64,000 bases of DNA. Origin: Mycolicibacterium neworleansense. GTDB lineage: Bacteria > Actinomycetota > Actinomycetes > Mycobacteriales > Mycobacteriaceae. Below are positions 18,459-26,777 of the stretch, in pieces. The stretch is from the NCBI RefSeq assembly GCF_001245615.1, contig NZ_CWKH01000002.1, positions 1,240,001 through 1,304,000 of the forward strand. The letters are read 5' to 3'. Position 1 is the stretch's first letter; each line of letters starts with the position of its first letter. The translations under genes were made by a program, and so were the position numbers. The notes beneath the pieces are model-generated. The model was not told where the DNA came from and made no database searches. It saw nothing but the letters and a program-made list of their open reading frames with translations.

Positions 18459-18983
18459 CTACTGGTTGGCGGTCTGCCGCTTGGGCAGCTTCCAGCCCGG
18501 CCGCGGGAAATGGCAGGTGTAGCCGTTCGGGTAATGCACCAGATAGTCCTGGTGCTCAGGCTCGGCCTCCCAGAAATCGGTCGCCGGCGTCACCTCCGTC
18601 ACGACCTTGCCCGGCCACAGCCCCGACGCGTCCACATCGGCGATGGTGTCCAGGGCGACGCGCTTCTGCTCGTCATCGAGATAGAAGATCGCCGACCGGT
18701 AGCTGGTGCCGACGTCGTTGCCTTGCCGGTCCTTGGTGGACGGATCGTGGATCTGGAAGAAGAACTCCAGCAGCGCGCGGAAGTCGGTCTGTGCCGGGTC
18801 GTAGACGATCTCGACGGCCTCCGCGTGGCCCGGATGGTTCCGGTATGTCGGATGATCGTTGCGACCGCCGGTGTAACCGACCCGGGTCGAGATCACGCCG
18901 GGTTGCTTACGGATGAGGTCCTGCATGCCCCAGAAGCAGCCGCCCGCCAGGATCGCTGTCGAATAGTTACCCATGTGCCCCAT
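18459..18983 (-). CDS. msrA: Peptide methionine sulfoxide reductase MsrA
   Basis: Repairs oxidised methionine (S-sulfoxide) in the cytoplasm using thioredoxin-type reductants. The 174-residue protein has the catalytic GGCFWG near residue 14, the core GYTGG and HAEAVEI, and a C-terminal CHFPRPGW region carrying the resolving Cys. Start at ATG 18983 has GGAG at four bases; an ATG at 18974 is the alternative. It converges on the P450 with a 4-bp gap, as Rv0137c does with Rv0136. Confidence 0.96.
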   Translation of the reverse strand: MGHMGNYSTAILAGGCFWGMQDLIRKQPGVISTRVGYTGGRNDHPTYRNHPGHAEAVEIVYDPAQTDFRALLEFFFQIHDPSTKDRQGNDVGTSYRSAIFYLDDEQKRVALDTIADVDASGLWPGKVVTEVTPATDFWEAEPEHQDYLVHYPNGYTCHFPRPGWKLPKRQTANQ

Positions 18984-19009
18984 TGTGCTCCGTGATTACC
19001 GTGGTGGTC

Positions 19010-19414
19010 ATGCGTGTAGTTGCAACTGCGGCGCTTGCCGGTTTACTCCTGCTCACCGGTTGCCCTACCGCGGCCGCCGAACCGAGTCCGGTCGCGGTGC
19101 CTGAGGCACCGGCAGATCCCGGCCGGACGCTGTTCACCGACAATCCGGCGATCGTCGACCCGCACCTGACCGAGATCGAATCCTTCAGCCGCGTCGGTGC
19201 GGGACTGCGGGTCAACTTCACCGCGGGTACCCCGGATTGCTTCGGCGTCCACCCGATCACCGAGGAAACCGCTGACGCGGTCACGATCGAGCTTCGCGGG
19301 GGAACGCCACCGGAGTCCGTCGGCCGCATGTGTATCGCGCTGGCGGTGCCCGGCGAGGTCGAGGTGCCCCTGCGGTCGCCGCTGGGGTCGCGGCGGGTGC
19401 TGGCCGTGCAGTGA
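19010..19414 (+). CDS. Putative lipoprotein, unknown function
   Basis: About 134 residues from ATG 19010; GTG codons at 19001 and 19004 are in frame and possible. The N-terminus is a signal peptide with the lipobox LLTGC, so it should be an exported lipoprotein. The mature domain has two cysteines (DCFGVHP and GRMCIAL) that could form a disulfide, and reads as a beta-rich domain. It is inserted between the msrA and Rv0138-like genes, a position empty in the M. tuberculosis order I remember. Function not recognised. Confidence 0.78.
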   Translation: MRVVATAALAGLLLLTGCPTAAAEPSPVAVPEAPADPGRTLFTDNPAIVDPHLTEIESFSRVGAGLRVNFTAGTPDCFGVHPITEETADAVTIELRGGTPPESVGRMCIALAVPGEVEVPLRSPLGSRRVLAVQ

Positions 19415-19434
19415 CGGGTCTCGACAAAGACCGG

Positions 19435-19448
19435 TAGAACGTGTTCTA
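19435..19448. promoter_or_regulatory. KstR-type operator
   Basis: TAGAACGTGTTCTA fits the mycobacterial KstR consensus TnnAACnnGTTnnA at every fixed position and is palindromic beyond it (six-base arms TAGAAC/GTTCTA). It ends 8 bp before the GTG of the NTF2-like gene, an ideal repressor position, and would control that gene and the overlapping dehydrogenase gene. Confidence 0.7.
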
Positions 19449-19456
19449 GTTTTGGG

Positions 19457-19963
19457 GTGACGAGCAGGTCTTTCAGCCGCGATGAACTCGCCGCTGCCTT
19501 CGAAACATTCGAGCAGACCGTCGACCGGGCCGCGCAGACCAAGAACTGGGATGTGTGGGCCGACCACTACACCGTCGACGTCGACTACATCGAGCACGCC
19601 GTGGGCACCATGAAAGGTCGCGAGCAGGTACGGCCCTGGATCTGGAAGACCATGACCACCTTCCCCGGCAGCTACATGACGTCGTTTCCGTCGCTGTGGT
19701 CGGTGATCGACGAGCCGACCGGCCGCATCATCTGCGAACTGGACAACCCGATGCGAGACCCCGGTGACGGCACGATCATCAGCGCCACCAACATCTCGAT
19801 CCTGACCTACGCCGGCGACGGTCTGTGGTCACGTCAGGAAGACGTCTACAACCCACTGCGGTTCGCGTCCGCGGCCCGCAAGTGGTGCCGCAAGGCCGCC
19901 GAACTCGGCACGCTGACCGAGGAGGCCGAGGCATGGCTGCAAAAGTTCGGGGGCGGCAAGTGA
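19457..19963 (+). CDS. SnoaL/NTF2-like protein (Rv0138 homologue)
   Basis: 168 residues with an NTF2-like alpha+beta fold: an N-terminal helix (ELAAAFETFEQTVDRAA), WDVWADHYTVDVDYIEH, a conserved GREQVRPWI helix and beta strands to residue 125, then a helical tail. Proteins of this class bind or isomerise small polycyclic molecules such as steroids. A GTG start follows a KstR-type operator by 8 bp, and the stop overlaps the start of the short-chain dehydrogenase-like gene by 4 bp. Both features suggest steroid or sterol metabolism, an inference not provable here. Confidence 0.87.
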   Translation: MTSRSFSRDELAAAFETFEQTVDRAAQTKNWDVWADHYTVDVDYIEHAVGTMKGREQVRPWIWKTMTTFPGSYMTSFPSLWSVIDEPTGRIICELDNPMRDPGDGTIISATNISILTYAGDGLWSRQEDVYNPLRFASAARKWCRKAAELGTLTEEAEAWLQKFGGGK

Positions 19964-20976
19964 GCGCCAAACTGGTCATCGGCGCCAACGGATTCCTGGG
20001 CTCCCATGTGTTGCGGCAGCTGGTGGCCGCCGACGACGGGTCCGAGATCCGGGCCATGGTGCGGACGAATGCCAACACCATCGGGATCGATGACCTCGAC
20101 GTCAAGCGGGTCCACGGCGACGTCTTCGACACCGCGGCCCTGCGCGAGGCGATGACCGGCTGCGACGTCGTCTACCACTGCGTCGTCGACCCCCGCGGCT
20201 GGCTACGCGACCCGGCCCCGCTGTTCCGCACCAACGTCGAAGGCACCCGCAACGTGCTCGAGGTGGCCGCCGGTGTCGCGGGACTGCGCAAGTTCGTCTA
20301 CACCAGCAGCTACGTCACCGTCGGCCGGCACCGCGGCAAGCGGTCCACCGAAGCCGACGTCGTCGACGTGTCCAAAGTGACGCCGTACGTGCGCTCCCGG
20401 GTGCAGGCCGAAGACCTGGTGCTGCAGTACGCGCGGGAGCGCGGCCTGCCGGCCGTCGCGATGTGCGTGTCCACCACCTACGGCAGCGGGGACTGGGGCC
20501 GGACCCCGCACGGCGCGATCATCGCCGGCGCGGCATTCGGCAAGCTGCCGTTCGTGATGAGCGGGATCGACCTGGAAGCAGTCGGCATCGACGACGCCGC
20601 CAAGGCCATGCTCCTGGCCGCCGAGCGGGGCACCCCCGGCGAGCGCTACCTGATCTCGGACAAGATGATCAGCAATGCCGAGGTGGCCCGGCTGGCCGCC
20701 GAGGCCGCCGGTGTCGCACCGCCGCAGCGGTCGATTCCGCTTCCGGTGTCCTACCTGCTGGCCGCGGCGGGCACCCTCAAGGGCAAGCTGCGCGGCACCG
20801 ACGAGCGGCTGTCACTGGAATCCCTGCGGCTCATGCGGGCCGAGGCCGAACTCGACCACTCCAAGGCCGTACGTGAACTCGGTTGGCAGCCAAGGCCTGT
20901 CGAGGAATCGATCGCCGAGGCCGCGAAGTTCTGGGTCGGCCTGCGTGCGGCCAAACGCGCACAGAAGGGCAGCTGA
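19960..20976 (+). CDS. NAD(P)-dependent epimerase/dehydratase-like oxidoreductase (Rv0139 homologue)
   Basis: Extended short-chain dehydrogenase of 338 residues. The Rossmann motif GANGFLGSHVLRQL sits at residues 8-21. The active-site region VYTSSYVTVG lacks an obvious Y-x-x-x-K in the usual place, so catalysis may be atypical. The GTG at 19960 overlaps the previous stop (GTGA), giving a two-gene operon with the NTF2-like protein. 3-beta-hydroxysteroid-dehydrogenase-like proteins share this layout, consistent with the KstR-type operator in front of the operon. Confidence 0.87.
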   Translation: MSAKLVIGANGFLGSHVLRQLVAADDGSEIRAMVRTNANTIGIDDLDVKRVHGDVFDTAALREAMTGCDVVYHCVVDPRGWLRDPAPLFRTNVEGTRNVLEVAAGVAGLRKFVYTSSYVTVGRHRGKRSTEADVVDVSKVTPYVRSRVQAEDLVLQYARERGLPAVAMCVSTTYGSGDWGRTPHGAIIAGAAFGKLPFVMSGIDLEAVGIDDAAKAMLLAAERGTPGERYLISDKMISNAEVARLAAEAAGVAPPQRSIPLPVSYLLAAAGTLKGKLRGTDERLSLESLRLMRAEAELDHSKAVRELGWQPRPVEESIAEAAKFWVGLRAAKRAQKGS

Positions 20977-21039
20977 ACACCACGCCGTGAAGTGTTAAGC
21001 CACTGGGCGGCAAGCGGATTGCGGCCTAACCTGGCGGAT

Positions 21040-21858
21040 ATGACCGACAAGCTGAAAGTCGACCTGTCCGGGGCTCCGCAGACCATGTTGGCGACGTTCT
21101 ATGCCAAAGCGCTCGACGCCGGGCTGCCCAACCCGATCCTCGGCGATCAGATGGCCAAAGAGATAGCCGAACGCATCGACTACGACTGGAGCCGTACCTC
21201 GATCACCGAGGCCACCTCACCGTCGGTGACCACCCGCAGCGCGCACTTCGACCGGTGGACCCGCCAGTTCCTGGAAGTGCACCCCGAGGCCGTGGTGCTG
21301 CATCTGGGGTGTGGACTGGACGGCCGGTTCTTCCGGCTGAGGCCCGGGCCCGGTGTCGAGTGGTACGACATCGACTACCCCGACGTGGCGCACCTGCGCG
21401 AGCAGCTCTACCCCGCCGCCGAGCACTATCACGTGGTGGCCGCGTCGGTGACCGACCCGGCGTGGCTGCGGGACATCCCCGCCGACCGCCCCACCCTGAT
21501 GATCGGTGAGGGGCTGACGATGTACCTCACCGAACATGACGGCGTGGCACTGCTGCGTCGCATCGTCGACGGATTCCCTTCCGGAGAACTGCAATTCGAC
21601 GCGTTCAACAAACTCGGGATCAAGGGGCAGTGGGTCAACACCGTGGTGCGCCGATCCGGGGCCAAACTGCATTGGGCCATCAACAAACCAGAAGACATCC
21701 TGCGCGCCGTCCCCGGCACCCGGCTGCTTGCCTGGGCATCGCCCTTCGACGACAAGGTGTTCAACACGCTGCCCTGGCACTACCGCATGATGCTGGCCGT
21801 CATGAAGCCGGTCCCGGTGCTGCGGTACATGGCGCAGTATCACCGCTACGCCTTCTGA
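21040..21858 (+). CDS. Leucine-carboxyl-methyltransferase/TcmP-type SAM methyltransferase
   Basis: 272 residues from ATG 21040. It carries the SAM-binding VVLHLGCGLDGRFFRL and the WYDIDYPDVAHLREQLY motif typical of the PPM/LCM-type O-methyltransferases (TcmP-like), plus TLMIGEGLTMYLTE. It stands alone 63 bp after the dehydrogenase gene and ends 16 bp before a strong hairpin terminator. Substrate unknown. Confidence 0.88.
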   Translation: MTDKLKVDLSGAPQTMLATFYAKALDAGLPNPILGDQMAKEIAERIDYDWSRTSITEATSPSVTTRSAHFDRWTRQFLEVHPEAVVLHLGCGLDGRFFRLRPGPGVEWYDIDYPDVAHLREQLYPAAEHYHVVAASVTDPAWLRDIPADRPTLMIGEGLTMYLTEHDGVALLRRIVDGFPSGELQFDAFNKLGIKGQWVNTVVRRSGAKLHWAINKPEDILRAVPGTRLLAWASPFDDKVFNTLPWHYRMMLAVMKPVPVLRYMAQYHRYAF

Positions 21859-21874
21859 GTTCGCGAACAGCGAA

Positions 21875-21903
21875 GAGGGGCAGCCCATTCCGGGCTGCCC
21901 CTC
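21875..21903. terminator. Strong hairpin terminator between convergent genes
   Basis: Arms GAGGGGCAGCCC and GGGCTGCCCCTC form a perfect 12-bp stem with a 5-nt loop, between the stop codons of the methyltransferase (plus) and the secreted protein (minus). It can act in both directions; neither side has a clear U-tract. Confidence 0.8.
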
Positions 21904-21917
21904 ATCGCCTGTCGGCG

Positions 21918-22139
21918 TCAGCGGTTTCCGCTGTGACGAACGGTGGTGTCCACCTTGGGGACCATCGGCTTGGGGTGCAGCTGGTCGAGCCAGTCCAGGC
22001 GGTCGACACCTGTGGAGAAGGTGACGGAGCTGGGTGCTGCGACGTGAGCGGGCTCGGCGGCCAGGGCCGGGGCGGCCAGGCCGAGAACGGCTGCGCTCAG
22101 TCCGCTTGCGGCGACGATGGCGAATCCGAACTTCTTCAT
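21918..22139 (-). CDS. Small secreted protein
   Basis: 73 residues from ATG 22139 with a clear Sec signal (KK n-region, AIVAASGLSAAVLGLA core, cleavage near ALAAEP) and a mature peptide of about 43 residues, LDWLDQLHPKPMVPKVD, with no cysteine. Longer upstream frames are not needed. Its promoter region contains copy 2 of the 22-bp element found ahead of the secreted-protein gene at 10835. Function unknown. Confidence 0.82.
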   Translation of the reverse strand: MKKFGFAIVAASGLSAAVLGLAAPALAAEPAHVAAPSSVTFSTGVDRLDWLDQLHPKPMVPKVDTTVRHSGNR

Positions 22140-22172
22140 TTTCTGCTTCTTCCTTCCGGTTATGACTGTGTA

Positions 22173-22217
22173 AACCGAGAGGTCAGAGCAACAATTTCCG
22201 ATGGCAGAAATTGATCG
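22173..22217 (-). promoter_or_regulatory. Copy 2 of repeated 22-bp element with GGAAA-N18-GGTT geometry
   Basis: Positions 22196-22217 equal 10909-10930 exactly. On the minus strand GGAAA (22199-22195) is followed after 18 bp by GGTT (22176-22173), the same spacing as copy 1, about 34 bp before the start of the secreted-protein gene. Confidence 0.65.
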
Positions 22218-22240
22218 CCTCATGGCAGTAACAAGTATGT

Positions 22241-22714
22241 TCAGGCGCTTTCGGGGGATGCCCGCAAGCCCAGAACAGGTTGGCGAGGCCCGCCCCGGTT
22301 GAACTCGGAACACCACGGTGAGTGACCGTGACGGTCGTACCAGACCACCTGCAGCGCGCGGATATCGCGACCGCACAACTCCACTGCGAAACCGAGATGC
22401 GCAGTGGGCTCGCTGACTTCGATGAACTCGGCGAACCAGTCATCGGGCAACGTGATCGTGTCGCCAGGAGAAGGTTTGGACTCGTCCACCATGTATTCCG
22501 CCACCGTGTTGAGCAGCTTGCTCGTCATCAGCGGTGGCAGTCCGGTGATCAGCAATTCGGGCAGCCCGGCCTCGCTGAGTCCGATCGTGTAGCCGAACGG
22601 TCTGCGGGCGTGCTCGACGTAGTGCACCGCCCAGCCTCGCTTGAAAGTCTTCTCCCGCAAGAGATCGAGATAGTCCTGCCTGGTTGCCTCGGGGTGGTCG
22701 CAGATCCAGCACAT
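22241..22714 (-). CDS. DUF4262 family protein
   Basis: 157 residues starting at ATG 22714, chosen because AAAGGGGAC precedes it; an in-frame ATG at 22729 would include that ribosome site in the coding region. It begins M-C-W-I-C-D-H, a Cys-x-x-Cys-like start usual for DUF4262 proteins, and has the family segments YTIGLSEAGLPELLITG and WYDRHGHSPW. The function of DUF4262 is unknown. The divergent DUF222 remnant starts 91 bp away. Confidence 0.88.
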   Translation of the reverse strand: MCWICDHPEATRQDYLDLLREKTFKRGWAVHYVEHARRPFGYTIGLSEAGLPELLITGLPPLMTSKLLNTVAEYMVDESKPSPGDTITLPDDWFAEFIEVSEPTAHLGFAVELCGRDIRALQVVWYDRHGHSPWCSEFNRGGPRQPVLGLRASPESA

Positions 22715-22805
22715 CGGGTCCCCTTTCATTGGTGCTTGGCCGCCACATTCCTCTCGGGGTACGACATGCTTCGGCAAGGCCCAGGGTTTGTCGGTGGGCG
22801 GTGGC

Positions 22806-23317
22806 ATGCTCGAACGTATGTTCGATGTGGTGTCTGATGTGGTCCTGATCGACCAGGTCGGTGCTGCTTCGCGGGCCGAGTCGGTGGCGATCGCGGCCCG
22901 GTTCGCCGCGATCGGGGCGTTGGACACCCTGCGTGAACAGGAACTGATCGACAGCATTTTGTGGCGCACCGACCCCTACGAGGAGGTGTGCGCCGAGGTG
23001 TCGGCGGCGATGCGGATCAGCCGGGGCCGGGCCCGCACCCAGGTGCATCACGCCCGGGTGTTGCGCGACAAGCTGCCCCAGGTGGCGGCCCGCTTCGCCG
23101 TCGGCGATATCGATTATCGGGTGGTTCGGATGATCATCACCCGCACCGAGACCGCGGCGCGAAGATGCCCAAACGCTCACGCACCCGCGAACAAGACCGC
23201 CAAGACCGCATCGCCGAAGAACGACGCCTGCGCGCCGAACTCAACAACGACCTCGCATACGAACGCCACTACCAAGCCTGGCTCGCCGAAGAATACGGAC
23301 CACCACCACCATTCTGA
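22806..23317 (+). pseudogene. DUF222/HNH endonuclease (13E12 family) remnant
   Basis: The N-terminal DUF222 part reads from ATG 22806 (or 22818) to about 23158, ending VRMIITRTETA. The remaining frame then becomes nonsense, while the +2 frame carries a recognisable family C-terminus, TREQDRQDRIAEERRLRAELN ... ending PPPPF with a stop at 23317. The whole middle, including the HNH nuclease, about 250-300 residues in intact members, is missing. This is an internal deletion plus frame change of one 13E12-type gene, not two genes. Such elements are multicopy in mycobacteria, so deletion between repeats is a plausible origin. Confidence 0.75.
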
Positions 23318-23330
23318 CCCGCTGGTCGTA

Positions 23331-23786
23331 TCAACCCTCGGCGCGTTCCTTTAGCCGTTGCAGGGTGAGTTGGATGTGTTCGGCGTTGGCGCTGTCGCGG
23401 TCGGGGACCCCGGTGGCCAGCCCGGCGATCTTCTTGAACCAGCCCGCGCGGCGGTCCCAGGTGGACTCGGTGACCGTGCAGCCACCGTCGGTGGCCGCGA
23501 TGTCATAGCGCCAGTGCGCGACCGGGAACACCAGGGACTTCACGTCGAAGGCGAACGTCTTGCCCGGCTCGGCATCGGTGACGGTGCAGACGGTGCTCCA
23601 GGCCTTGGAGCCATTGCGGTTGTGGCCCTTGAAAACCGAACCGGGGGCGGCGGATGTGCCCTTCTGCCACTCCATTGCATGCGCCTCCTCGGCGAGCGAG
23701 GCCAATGTGGGGAGATCGGTGATCAGTGCGTACACCGCGGCGGCGTCGGCGGCGATGGACACGGTGGCTTTCACAGGCTCGGTCAT
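23331..23786 (-). CDS. SRPBCC (polyketide cyclase/Bet v1-like) family protein
   Basis: 151 residues. It begins VKATVSIAADAAAVYALITDLPTLASLAEE and ends in a long amphipathic helix (RDSANAEHIQLTLQRLKERA), the START/SRPBCC helix-grip plan with an internal ligand cavity. Mycobacteria have many such genes; the ligand is unknown. It lies 20 bp after the downstream end of an aldo/keto reductase gene on the same strand and may be co-transcribed with it. Confidence 0.85.
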   Translation of the reverse strand: MTEPVKATVSIAADAAAVYALITDLPTLASLAEEAHAMEWQKGTSAAPGSVFKGHNRNGSKAWSTVCTVTDAEPGKTFAFDVKSLVFPVAHWRYDIAATDGGCTVTESTWDRRAGWFKKIAGLATGVPDRDSANAEHIQLTLQRLKERAEG

Positions 23787-23806
23787 GGGCCGATCGTAGC
23801 GGCGGG

Positions 23807-24787
<981 letters not shown>

Positions 24788-24839
24788 CGCCCCAGTCTGC
24801 CCGGGAATCCATGGCGATGCCTGAGACGTTGTGATCCAT

Positions 24840-25199
24840 ATGACAGAGCGCCAGGTGCTGCAGCCCAGCGCCGCCCACCCCATCACCATCACCCCGACCG
24901 GGCGTCGGGTCACCGTCACGGTCGGCGGCGCGATCATCGCGCAGACCGATGCCGCGCTGACGTTGCAGGAGTCGACGTACCCCGCGGTGCAGTACATCCC
25001 CCGAGCCGACGTGGTATTCGAGACGCTGACCCGCAGCGACGCCACCACCTATTGTCCGTTCAAGGGTGAGGCGAACTACTACCACGTCGGCGGGATCGAG
25101 GACGCGGTCTGGACCTATGAGCAGCCGTATCCGGCTGTCGCTGAGATCGCCGGCCACCTGGCGTTCTACCCGGACAAGGCTGAGATCGTCCTGGCCTAA
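24840..25199 (+). CDS. Single-domain DUF427 protein (Rv0140 homologue)
   Basis: About 119 residues from ATG 24840 (GTG 24831 is in frame). One DUF427 domain: [41 protein letters not shown]. The function of the family is unknown. It precedes the HhH-GPD glycosylase gene by 9 bp, as Rv0140 precedes Rv0142 apart from Rv0141c. A larger two-domain relative lies at 9715-10509. Confidence 0.88.
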   Translation: MTERQVLQPSAAHPITITPTGRRVTVTVGGAIIAQTDAALTLQESTYPAVQYIPRADVVFETLTRSDATTYCPFKGEANYYHVGGIEDAVWTYEQPYPAVAEIAGHLAFYPDKAEIVLA

Positions 25200-25208
25200 T
25201 CTGGTGCG

Positions 25209-26108
25209 GTGCCCTCCACCAGCGTCGTCTTCAAGGGTCCGGCCAGCCCGGGCCTGACGCTGGCCCCATGGCGGCGCGGCGGCGCTGACCCGTCGAACCG
25301 GATCGGTGCTGACGGCGCGATCTGGCGTGTCAGTGCCATGACGACGGGTCCGGTCACCGCAAGGATCACCAAATCGGCCCCCGACACCGTGGACTGCGAG
25401 GCGTGGGGCGCCGGCAGTTCGGAGTTCCTGGACGGATTCGCGGCGCTGGTCGGCGCCGACGACGACGCCAACGGCTTCGACCCGGTCGAACCCACGATCG
25501 CCGAGGCCCACCGGCGGGTGCCCCATCTGCGTCTCGGCCGAAGCGGCCGGGTGCTGGAAGCTCTTGTCCCCGCGATCATCGAGCAGCGGGTCTCGGGCAT
25601 GGATGCCTGGCGAGCCTGGCGGCGGCTGGTGACCAAGTACGGCGCCCCGGCGCCCGGACCGGCGCCGGCAGGGATGCGGGTGCCGCCCACCGCGGAGGTA
25701 TGGCGGCGTATCCCGTCGTGGGAATTCCACCGGGCCAACGTGGACCCGGGCCGGGCCCGCACGATCGTCGGGTGCGCGCAGCGCGGCGATGCCCTCGAGC
25801 GACTCACCGCCAAACGGGCGGTTGCGGGTCTGCGGTCCCTGCCCGGGGTCGGCGAGTGGACGGCGGCCGAGACCGTGCAGCGCGCGTTCGGCGACGCCGA
25901 CGCCCTGTCGGTGGGGGACTATCACCTGGCGACGATGGTGGGCCGCACCCTGCTCGGCCGGCCGATCGACGACGCGGCGATGGTGGAACTGCTCGAACCA
26001 TTGCGCCCGCACCGGCAGCGGGCCGTTCGATTACTGGAAGCCAGTGGGCTGGCGCAGAATCCGCGCTTCGGAGCGCGTCAGGCGATCCCGAACCTACGCA
26101 CGCTGTAG
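25209..26108 (+). CDS. HhH-GPD DNA glycosylase (AlkA-like, Rv0142 homologue)
   Basis: 299 residues from GTG 25209. The C-terminal half shows the helix-hairpin-helix LPGVGEWTAAETVQRAF followed by the GPD-type loop VGDYHL, whose Asp is the expected catalytic residue of DNA-3-methyladenine/alkylbase glycosylases. The N-terminal half is less conserved, as in Rv0142. Likely role: excision of damaged bases. No iron-sulphur Cys cluster is seen. Confidence 0.88.
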   Translation: MPSTSVVFKGPASPGLTLAPWRRGGADPSNRIGADGAIWRVSAMTTGPVTARITKSAPDTVDCEAWGAGSSEFLDGFAALVGADDDANGFDPVEPTIAEAHRRVPHLRLGRSGRVLEALVPAIIEQRVSGMDAWRAWRRLVTKYGAPAPGPAPAGMRVPPTAEVWRRIPSWEFHRANVDPGRARTIVGCAQRGDALERLTAKRAVAGLRSLPGVGEWTAAETVQRAFGDADALSVGDYHLATMVGRTLLGRPIDDAAMVELLEPLRPHRQRAVRLLEASGLAQNPRFGARQAIPNLRTL

Positions 26109-26113
26109 CCGGC

Positions 26114-26140
26114 GTGATTGCCCGGCACGGTTGCTGGGTA
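26114..26140 (+). promoter_or_regulatory. Candidate SigF-type promoter of dps
   Basis: GTGATT at 26114-26119 and GGGTA at 26136-26140 are separated by 16 bp, resembling the SigF pattern GGTTT-N15-17-GGGTA with a weak -35. It lies 40 bp before the dps ATG. SigF/SigH control of M. smegmatis dps has been reported, as I remember it. Confidence 0.4.
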
Positions 26141-26179
26141 CCCGGGTTGGGACCGATCGTGAACACGAAAGGAACCGCA

Positions 26180-26731
26180 ATGACCGCGTTCACCATTCCC
26201 GGACTGACCGACAAGCAGGGCAGCGATGTGGCCCAGCTGCTGCAGAAGCAGCTCAGCACGTACAACGACCTACATCTGACCCTCAAGCACATCCACTGGA
26301 ACGTCGTCGGCCCGAACTTCATCGGGGTCCACGAGATGATCGATCCGCAGGTCGAGCTGGTGCGGGGGTATGCCGACGAGGTCGCTGAACGGATTGCCGC
26401 ACTGGGCAAATCGCCGAAGGGCACCCCGGGCGCCATCATCGCCGACCGCAGCTGGGACGACTACTCCGTCGGCCGGGACAACGTGCAGGCCCACCTCGCC
26501 GCGCTCGACCTCGTCTACAACGGGGTCATCGAAGACACTCGTAAGGCGATCGACAAGCTGGAGAAGCTCGACCTGGTGTCCCAGGACGTCCTCATCGATC
26601 ACGCCGCCGAGCTGGAGAAGTTCCAGTGGTTCGTCCGCGCGCATCTGGAGAGCGCCGGGGGCAAGCTGGCCCACGAAGGTGCGCCCACCGAGCGGGGAGC
26701 AGCCGGCAAGGCGCGACGCAAGAGCGCATAG
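26180..26731 (+). CDS. dps: Dps, DNA-binding ferritin-like protein
   Basis: Dodecameric iron-storing protein that protects DNA in starvation and oxidative stress. The 183-residue length equals M. smegmatis Dps1, and the sequence follows it closely (MTAFTIPGLTDKQ start, RKSA end). Ferroxidase residues are visible: His39 in KHIHW, His51 in GVHE, Asp66 and Glu70 in YADEVAE. A basic C-terminal tail (GKARRKSA) suits DNA binding. AAAGGAA precedes the ATG by 5 bases; upstream frame extension to 25403 is a shadow of the glycosylase gene. Confidence 0.97.
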   Translation: MTAFTIPGLTDKQGSDVAQLLQKQLSTYNDLHLTLKHIHWNVVGPNFIGVHEMIDPQVELVRGYADEVAERIAALGKSPKGTPGAIIADRSWDDYSVGRDNVQAHLAALDLVYNGVIEDTRKAIDKLEKLDLVSQDVLIDHAAELEKFQWFVRAHLESAGGKLAHEGAPTERGAAGKARRKSA

Positions 26732-26743
26732 CTCGCCGGGTTG

Positions 26744-26763
26744 ACCTCAACATTTGTTGAGGT
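26744..26763. promoter_or_regulatory. Perfect palindrome, SoxR/MerR-like operator
   Basis: Arms ACCTCAACA and TGTTGAGGT are perfect around TT. A TTGACC -35 (26741-26746) overlaps the left arm. CCTCAA-N6-TTGAGG is the classic SoxR half-site pattern. It ends 14 bp before the ATG of the MBL-fold gene. Confidence 0.65.
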
Positions 26764-26777
26764 GTCAGCCTGGAGGC

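Noticed and set aside
23160..23354. N-terminal DUF222 frame continuing to 23354 as a real short protein
   Set aside because: The residues after 23158 are Asn/Thr/His-rich nonsense, while the +2 frame carries the true family tail.
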